Positions 50,501-60,563 of a stretch of DNA of 64,000 nt are shown in pieces. Both the position numbers and the translations under genes were made by a program. The stretch comes from Elysia chlorotica (taxonomy: Eukaryota > Mollusca > Gastropoda > Plakobranchidae), in assembly GCA_003991915.1 (NCBI GenBank), contig RQTK01001117.1, positions 53,401-117,400 on the forward strand, written 5' to 3'. The notes beneath the pieces were generated by a model, which saw nothing but the letters and a program-made list of their open reading frames with translations, was not told where the DNA came from and ran no database searches. Numbering within the stretch: the first letter of the stretch is position 1; each line of letters begins with the position of its first letter.

Positions 50501-53500
50501 GGACACTTCCTGTTTTGAGACTTAAGGTAATAACAAACAATCACCGTTGATCATTAATTTTATCAACAAATCTTTTTTGCCCCTCACCCCTCCTCCCCCT
50601 CCTCAGGCTGGACAAAACTTCCATCCCAAGGACCAGCTCCACATAAAGCGTATCCTGGGGGTCCCCCTGAAGGAACACCAACTGTTAATCAACGCCAAGC
50701 TACCCCTGAAGGTTTTCGACAACAAGATTAAGGAGAAGGATCTCCCCACAGACTTTGATCCCCGCACCCAGTGGCCTCACTGCCCATCACTGCAGGAGGT
50801 TCGGGATCAGGGGGATTGTGGATCATGCTGGGTTAGTAGATAGTGCTACATATTAGGAGGGTAGTGAGGGGTTGGGGGGAGAGATGTAAGCTGCGTGAAA
50901 AGTTGAGGGCAATGCTTTTTGGTAGTCCCTCCTGCCCATTTTTCTTTTGACTTCTTTACTAATACACCATGGCGTGATTAATTATCCGTAAATCTGTAGG
51001 ATAACGATCTAATTCTGTAAGCTTCTATCCAATGAATGCTGGCCTAAAACCCACAATTGGGCACATTTATCTGTCGGATCGGGTCACCTATTTTTTAGGT
51101 CAGTATGTTATGTAATACGAGCGGCCCAGACTGAAATATTTGGTACTTCGGCATTGTCTCTATGTAGCAAGATGTAAAACTATCATAGGTTAGCTCTAGG
51201 ATCTGTTCACAATATAGCGTGCCTTGATGTTGGAGTTGAAAAAAAAAATCAGTCAACCAAACAGTCATTACAAACCCTCCATATGAGAAAAAACCGTTTT
51301 TTTTTTTTTTTGCATATCTTCATTTTAGCCACATTAAAAAAATGTAGGCTCAATTTTTGCTCACCTCACCTCACTGGTCGTATTGAAATTTTGCATGAAT
51401 GTAGCTCTGTTGTTCGTCCAGTGCAATACCGCCTGTAGGATTCACAATTACTATACTTACTGTTAGTTGGAAGAAATTAAATTTCGTGGTCCACTTATGC
51501 TAAAAGAAGTTAAATCTTATTATAAAATAGCCACTTGATATATATTTTTTGACTAGAAGTATGAGATGTGTTCAACAGTAAGAAACATTTTGAATCTGGT
51601 ACTGTTTCAACAACAAAAAACATTTTTAATTTGTTTACACATCATTTTATCTATTCGAATGTAGGCCTACACTATATCAATACACATATATTGCATATTT
51701 TATAAGCTCTATGTGTGTGTGTGTGAGTTTTTTGTTGTTGTTTTTTGTTTTTGTTTTGTTGGTTTGTTTATTAACCCTCCACTATGAGTATGACTATTGC
51801 AGACTTTGGCTGATCTAAATCAAGATATAGATCCGAAGAGGCCTTTTTTTTTTCATTTTTCGCTATCTATATTCTAATTTCTTGAATTTTTGTGCCTATC
51901 TAGATTTAGGTCTATTAATGGAGAACGTTCACTGATTTTTAATTTTTTTTAAATGCATGATTATGCACATGCACTATAATCCGAACATGAGCCGCACTTA
52001 TAAAAAAAAAAAATGTGATTGTTCATTACCGTAATTGTAGAGATCTACCCAATCATCCCGATGGTGATCGCTCGCTTTTCTCTAGCTCTAAGCGCTTGTG
52101 TTACAGGCTAAATCTTTTAGATTAGTACCTCGTTTAGACAGGTGACTCGATTAAGTAGATCTAAATTAGTAAATGAAAACTTTTTTAGATCTAGACCTAA
52201 ATTGATAATGAGGGCATACTTGCCATCATCGGTTTATAATAATTATAGCTCTCTATAAGAGTTAAAGTTGGATACTCAGTGCCAAAACGTGGACCCGAGC
52301 GCTAGTAGAGTGTTATGTCGGAAACAGTCTCTGATAGTTTTGCAATACTTATCATTTTGCTATTATTTCTTTATTTAGTAAATTGGTAATGGTTTTAGAT
52401 TTACACGATCTGATAACATAATGTTTTATGAAATACCATTGACTCCTTTTTATTGGCAATGGCACGGTGTGTGGCAGCACATAAAATTGTCAGACGTCAG
52501 TCGTGGGGTCCGTTCACAATATGGCCTATATAGGGCTGATGTTGGACGTTAAACCAACTCAACTCCTTCTTAATTCCTCTTTAACAGGCTTCAGCCAAAC
52601 CATATCACATTTTGCACCTATATTTTCTCAGAGAGACAAAGGATTCTATAGAGAGACAAAGGATTCCGCTGCATATTGCGGAATCCCCTCTGGTTATAAT
52701 GGGTCAGGCTCTCCCTCATAACGGCGAGTAGAAAGCTAAGCTCGCAATCTTGCTCACAGAGAATAGAATGCAGTCTAGATAACGCGCGCTGGTTTCCCGT
52801 TTCGGGAAATGGTCACAATGACAGTGTTCTATCACTTTTGAGGGGATACTAGGCGACCCCAGCAAGCCCAGAGGGCTTGTCCTCTGGACTGACGATCAGG
52901 GGGTCGAATCATGCCATCTAATACCACTTCCTTACGTTCGCTTGATAGATTGCCCGGTTATATGATCTTTGCCCAGGCATGGTTATATAACTATGACTAT
53001 TTGTTAAGCAAGATATTATTTTGTTGTTATTAACACTCATTATTATAATTACAAAGTTCTTGTTGAACGTACAAAAGAACGATGTTCCTATTTTATAAAT
53101 GCGTTTCTTTTTATTAATAAACATGATACAATGATTTAATTTTCTCATCGGCAGCATTGCATATTTTCATCTTCAATTTAATGAATAAGATACAGAAAGA
53201 ATTATCATTTTCTAACTAATTTATGCCATACAGTACATCATATGTCATTTTCAAACTAATGGATCACATACACTGTACACTACATCATATCATTTTAAAC
53301 TAATGGATGACATTCACAATTCCATGTCATTTTTAAATTTATTGATACATACACTACATTATGCAATTTTCAAACTAATGGATGACATACACATACCATA
53401 TTGTTTTCAAGTTAATCGATGATATACGCTAAATCATGTCGTTTTAAAACTAAGGAATGACATAAACTACATTATGCAATTTTCAAACTAATGGATGACA

Positions 53501-56199
53501 TACACATACCATATTGTTTTCAAGTTAATCGATGATATACGCTAAATCATGTCGTTTTAAAACTAAGGAATGACATAAACTACAATATCTAATTTTTAAA
53601 CAAATAGATCGCATACACTACATCATATCATTTTAAACTAATGGATAACATACACAATACCATGTCATTTTCAAATTAATGGATGACATACATAATACCA
53701 TTTAATTTTCAGACTAATGTATAACATACACTATACCTTGTCATTTTCAAACTAATGGATATGATACACAATACCATGCATTTTCAAACTAATGGATGAC
53801 AAACACAACACCATTTCATTTTCAAAAATGGGTGACGTACATAAATACCATTCCATTTTCAAACTAATGGATTGCATACACTACCATGTTATTTTTTTTA
53901 TAAAAATGGATAACATTCGCTTTATTTATGTCATTTTAAAGCTAATGGATGACATACATCATGATATGTCATTTTAAACTAATGGATGACATACGCAATA
54001 CCATGTCACTTTCAATCTAATGGATGGCCTTAACAATACCATGTCACTTTTAAACTTCTGAACGACATGTAGAATGCGACACGATGAGCGGCTGACGAGG
54101 AACACAGCAGTACACACTACACAGTTCACGACTTCATGTTAAGTGTCAACATGCCTTTTTTCTTGTGAAATAGACCTCTAGCTTCCTGCGACTCGGTTTC
54201 CGACGCAGAAGGTCCGTAGTTCGAGCCCTGGCGATTTCTCTCCCTACTGGTTGGGTTGGTGTCACTTTAATTTGATCAGCTTTGACAGGACTCGTGGTAA
54301 CTCCGCCCTCTCTAGTGTGTGGCAGCACATAAAATGGTCAATATTCGGACTCGTCCACAATATAGCCCATATAGTGCTGATGTTAAACCAACTCAACGCG
54401 CCTCCCCCCCCCCCCCTCCCCCCCGCTCCTTTATGGTTTAGACATTTTAGTTTACAAAAATGTTTAACCATTATAATCAAACTAATCTTGTTGGTGACTA
54501 AAGCTTCGGTACAGAATCCCATTGCCAATGTAATGAAGAAAAATGGAAGTATCCAATCGAGGCATATTTATTAGGTTGGTGGTGTGTTTCATCCTAGATG
54601 GTAGAGAATCAATATTTATACTTGTCTAATCAGTAATATCAGTAATGGTATCTCTTGCCGTTAGAATTGTAAGTGTGTGAGAAATGACCCAATGTTTCGA
54701 TATGGTACCAATTATGGCCTCTAGAATATAGCTTTTCATAGTTTGAATAGCATCTATTTTCCCTCAAATAACTTTTAATGTGATGACAGTTTGAATGATG
54801 ATTTGAACCTATGTTGCTTTTGATCGGCCATATAGTTTATTTTTCCTATAGATGTTTTTATATGCAAATGTTCAACCGCCATGAAGAATAAAACAACATT
54901 AATATGGATGTGTTTTATCTTAATGGTACCTATGTCTTAGAGAGTGTCGCTTTTGACATGTCTAAATGGCGTCTATTCTCATAAATAAAAATCGAGTGCA
55001 ATAATGAGAAGCTGAAATCGCCGCTATGAATTTAGTTATATCTATATTTTTCATGGTGGTATCGTTAACTAAGACAGTATAGTGATTATAGCGCTTGATA
55101 GTTCCCATTCTATCTTTTGTCATAGAGAATGTTTAGTACATAATTCTCATGGAGTGCCATGCCGGTTTGCGTTGGTGATTAATCCCTACATTTGACATTT
55201 CGCAATCAGGGTAGTACCTTTGTATCACCAATCCATCTTACTAGCCCGTATATGGTGTAGAAAATTAGATATGTACAACAGTATCTTTCCCCATAAATAA
55301 TTTTTATTATATACTGTACTCAAATCATGATAACATGAATCGGCGAACATAAAAGATAATAGCAGTAGTTACAATGGCGTCCGTCTCACATCGTTAAACA
55401 CTTAAAAGATGATAATGGTGTGGGATATAGCGGCTAGGTCATAATTCTTAAAACATAATATACACCTTACGTTCAATGATCAATTAATTATGAAGACGCA
55501 GAGTGACCAACAATGTGTGCTTATATTGTATACAACAAAGCAGTCGTCAACTAGAACCAAATAATAAAAACCACAATTGTGTTAAACTTTATTCCATCGC
55601 TTCTTCATTTCTTCTTGCTTTATCAGCCAGTTATATTACCGGACTTTGTTCTTGAAATTTATGATAAAACAGTCACCAAATTGAGCTTAATTTAGACAAG
55701 AGGGCTCAAAGCACAAGAGTATTATAAATACATGATACAGCAATTCTTTAGTACGACAATTAAAACAAAACGATACTGATATCAAATCATGAACTATCCG
55801 CCGACATCTCGTATAGGATTCCTGAAAAAAAATCTATAGGGCTCCAAGCTTTTCCAACTATCTGCCGAATATCACATGTGATTATTTATTGGAAAATAGA
55901 CTCATTTTGTATAAGCGCACGTTTCATGCTCAGCACGGGGTCTTAATAATAATGACATTAACCTATGGACAGCGACAGTAAAACTAAAAGACGCGCTGAG
56001 CGGCTTCGTATTATGTCTACGTTTCACGTTCACTCTAGGATCATCGCTATTCGCAACTCCCATCTCACTTTCTTGTTCTTCCTACGTCGCTTCTGTATTG
56101 TTGTTGTTTGGCCCATTTCCTCTCGTTTTTTTATTTGTATGTCATTGGCACCCTGTCCCTTCCCACACCTTTTTTTTTTTACTTCTTTCTCTCTATCTG

Positions 56200-56275
<76 letters not shown>

Positions 56276-56557
56276 TCCTGTCAAGTGACAAAATGACAAA
56301 AATGAGCTTTTCTCAACTCAAGCACAACTTAAAATCTGCCCCGATCCAACAACTTTGTATCTTTAGACTGTCTGGTCTTTGTAAATAGATCTAACCAGAA
56401 CAGTGTTCCTTTCTTTTCAAAAGTATCACGCGACTGGCACGAATTTAAGCTAGTCGTGTGACCAGGTAAAAATCAAATGACAGTTTCATTACATTGTTTT
56501 TTCTGTCTTTATCACTGTCTCTATGTCTCGTAATGTCTGTCTGACTGTCTCTCTCTC

Positions 56558-56629
<72 letters not shown>

Positions 56630-59600
56630 GTTTCTGTGTTGCTGTATGTATTTGTCTTGGTCCATTCTACGAAATAGAGTAGTTGCTGGTGTTGGACGTG
56701 GAGAAAACAAGCTTTACCCAGTAGTATTTTCCCTTTTCTCAGGCGTTTGGTGCGGTAGAGAGCATGACGGATCGGGTGTGCATCAAGAGTCAGGGAAAGA
56801 CTCAGTTCCACTTTTCGGCTGAGGAGCTTCTCTCTTGCTGTAGGCAGTGTGGCGATGGGTAAGTCTGTCTAGCTGTGTATCTCTGTTTTTTGTCATTCTG
56901 TACGTATGTGTGTGTATAATGGGTCTATATGTCTGACTCCAAAGAAATGCGTCTGTCTGTCAGGCCCTTTTTTTTCTTCTCTTTTATCCTTTTTCTCTCT
57001 CTATGATTCTCTCTTTCTCTGCATTACACTCTCCCCCTTCCTGTGTGTGATATTTATCCTCATGTTTTCTCTCTCTCTCTCTCTCTCTCTTTAGCTGTGA
57101 GGGTGGCTACCCGTCAGAGGCCTGGTTGTTCTTTCAACATGAAGGAATCGTATCCGGAGGACAATACAACTCTTCTCAGGTATGTCACTAAAGAGGGAGA
57201 GGAGAGGAAGGGAGATACGTCCATTTTACCTGATTAGGGTCTTGGTGTGCGCTTTCAAAGCGGAAAAGCATTTTTTTTTTTTTTTAATTTTTTATTTTGT
57301 TCTAGGTAGGCCGGCATTGCACAGTTCAAAAATGTTTTCCGTCAGGGAGAGTATGGCTGTGATGGGATGGTGAATATTGCAGCTTTTGGAAGGGTAGGGC
57401 AATTTAGGGGGCATTTATTAGTTGGTATGGTAAAGTGTGCAGCTTTAGGGAGAGGGGCGCATAGATCAGCTGGTAAAGTTTTCAGCCTTAGGGAGGATAA
57501 GACATTGTTCAGTTGCTAAAGTGATTAGCTTTAGGTAGGGGCCATTGATAAGTTGGTAAAGTGTTTAGCTTTAGGGAGGAGCGGTCATTGATTAATTGGT
57601 TAATGGTTCAGCTTTAGGGAGTGACCATTGATTAGTTAGTAAAAAGTTCAGCTTAAGGGAGGGAGGGGGGGGGGGCATTGATTAGGTGGTATAGTGTGGA
57701 ACTAAATTTCTTGTCATAATCAGGTTGTCTAATTGGGTTGGTTTAAGTGGAATATTTTGTGAAAAAGTTACACCTCTCCGCTAGTTGAGAGGTCTGCCTG
57801 TCTTAATGACCTTTGGATTTGGATAGGTTGGAAATCCGTCAACTGGTAGGATCACTCAAGCCACACAAGTCAAAAGGTATACTTACCGTATAGGCCATAC
57901 GGGATCAACAGCACCGTTTGGTAAAAACAACAACAAAAAAACACTGTTACAGAAACTGCAACAAATATCCACAAAACCAGTTTGGTTGAGGAGTCTCTCC
58001 TGTAGAACTCACGATGTGCAGCGGTAAAAGCCTTAAGTAAGCTGGTTTGCGCACAACTCTTCTGATGACCAAGACCAGGATTGAGACCTGGAACATCAGA
58101 ACCCTGTATGAAACCGGAAGAACTGCACAAGTATGTGGAGAAATAAACGGGCATGATTTGAAGATATTGGGCTTCAGTGAAACCAGATGGACAGGGACGG
58201 GATGAATGATACTATCTGATGGAAACACAATAATCCACTCAGGAAACGAAGAATGTCTGGCACACACACAAAGGGTTGCACCCAAGGCAATAAATACTGT
58301 TATGGGAACCTATATCACCAAGAATTTTCACTGCAAGATTTAACTCGAATGGCAGAAGATTCACCACCATCCAGTGCTATGCTCCCAAAAATGTATCCGA
58401 TATTGAAGAGAAAGTGTTCTACGTCGGTGAACACGCCTAAAGTGTGATCGAAAAAGTCCCAAATAGAGATATTAAAATCTTGTTGGGAGACCTAAACGCT
58501 AAAGGAGACACCGACAATACAAACATGGATCAAATCATGGGAATTCACAGCACCGGAAAGTGTAATGAAAATGGAGAATTCTTCACTGAGTTCTGCTCCT
58601 CTAATAACTTGGTAATAGGAGGCACTCTCTTCCTGCACAAATCCATCCATAATGCAACATGGATTTCCCCCTACGGCAAGAAAGAAAAAAAACACATCAC
58701 AACTGGCAGAAGCTGGGAAAGGAGCGTGCACGACGCCAGGGTGAAACGTGCTGTGAATACAGCATCAGAACATTACCGGATTGCTGCAGTACTTAAGAAG
58801 AAACTCAAGGCTTTCAACGAAAGGGCTGGACGATCAGCATACAAGTTTAGTTAACAGTGTTTAAGAGAGAAACAGAAATCATAGCATTTCAAAATATCCC
58901 TGAAAAACAAGTGCGGTATGCTTACTACTAGAAGAGACAATTGAGGAACAGTGGTAAAGCCTGTGAGAGACCTGGAATGGGGCATGTTCAACAGTTTTGG
59001 GCAAGAAGAACAGGCAGGAAACACAAGGAGTGGATCTAAACTGACACCTGGACACATATCACAGAGAGGAAGAATGTGAAACATCAGATCAACCTAACAC
59101 AGGGCATAGTGGAAAAACATACACTGCAGGCTCGATACTGAGAGAAGAAAAGAGAGGTGAAGAAAAGTATCATGACAGAATATGTTTCATAGAGATGCCG
59201 ACAACAGAGATATAAGCACCAGAGGGCCAAAGAAGCATGAAGCGACTCTCAGGGTCTGTGGAAAGAACGTTAAAACTCTCTTGATAGTGCCATCATAGTT
59301 ACACCTGCACCCTGGAACAGTCTTTTCTTCCCAATGTGGAATATCTCGATAGATTTATAATGTTTGGCAAACTGAATGCATTTCTAGATCTTTATCACAC
59401 GATATTAATAGAGAACAGTTTCGATACAGAATTAATCACTTATTAATCATTGGCAGCAACACAACATAGCTGTTTCAGCAAGGTAGTCCAGTGCAAAAGG
59501 CGAGAAAGGGTAACTTAAGCTTGTTGACTGTATTATATCTAAGTGCAAGCAACAAAGTGAACAAAGGATGATAGCAATCATGTTGATCTAGGCCTACCCA

Positions 59601-60484
59601 TCTTCAAATCCCAGTAAGGCGGCTATGAGCTGGCCTTGTGTTTTAGACGGCTATGCTAGATCTCAGGGATGGGAACCATATTTATAAAGTGATGGAGGAG
59701 TATAACCAAATCGTCAAAAAGACTGGCCAGTACCTGGGATTACGGTACTGCACATACATGTAATTTAAACCTGGAAAGGAAAACCAAATGTGTCGATTAT
59801 AAAGTTACAGAGACGAAAACACAATCATTTTTTTTCCCTGGCCTATGGTTATACACATTTTTGTGCTATTTACTTCTCTCAACCAGCATTTCTAAATCTA
59901 AAAAGGCAACAAAAAGTAGAAAATTATATGTCGTTTTTGAATCTAGATCCAGATAAACCTAGTTCTAGGATATATCTTTGACAATCTATGAAAGATCTAT
60001 TCTACTTCTACGGAGAAAACTTTCACAAAAAAAGGAATAAAGAGGAAAAAAAATAATACAAAATTTAAAACCGTACAAAGTTAATTAGGATTTCCATTTA
60101 CATTTGAATCATTAGATATGTGAATTTTTTTTTTTTAATACTCCTTACTGTTGAACACACCTCAAATTTCCATAACTTACAATAGATCTTCAGTAATTTT
60201 TCAAAAGATGTACTTGACTTTAGTGTAAGTGGACTACGAAGTTTGGTTTCTCTTGCTTTATAAGTTAACAGTAAAAAATTATGAAATCTAAATGTGTCAG
60301 TGCATTGAACGAAAAATAAAGTTACAAATTTTCAGAGGACCTGTGCTGTAGTTAAGCCTCTAGAGTTGGGCTAAAACAGAGCTCATGTTTTCTTATAATT
60401 ATTTATGGTTTTAAAACCAGTAAATGTTCAGATTATATTGGATGCAAACCATTTTGATCAATGAAAAGCACTACCTTACTGTAG

Positions 60485-60563
<79 letters not shown>

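Noticed and set aside
53200-54065. CRISPR-like array
   Set aside because: Units are contiguous and degenerate without unique spacers; it is a minisatellite in an animal intron.
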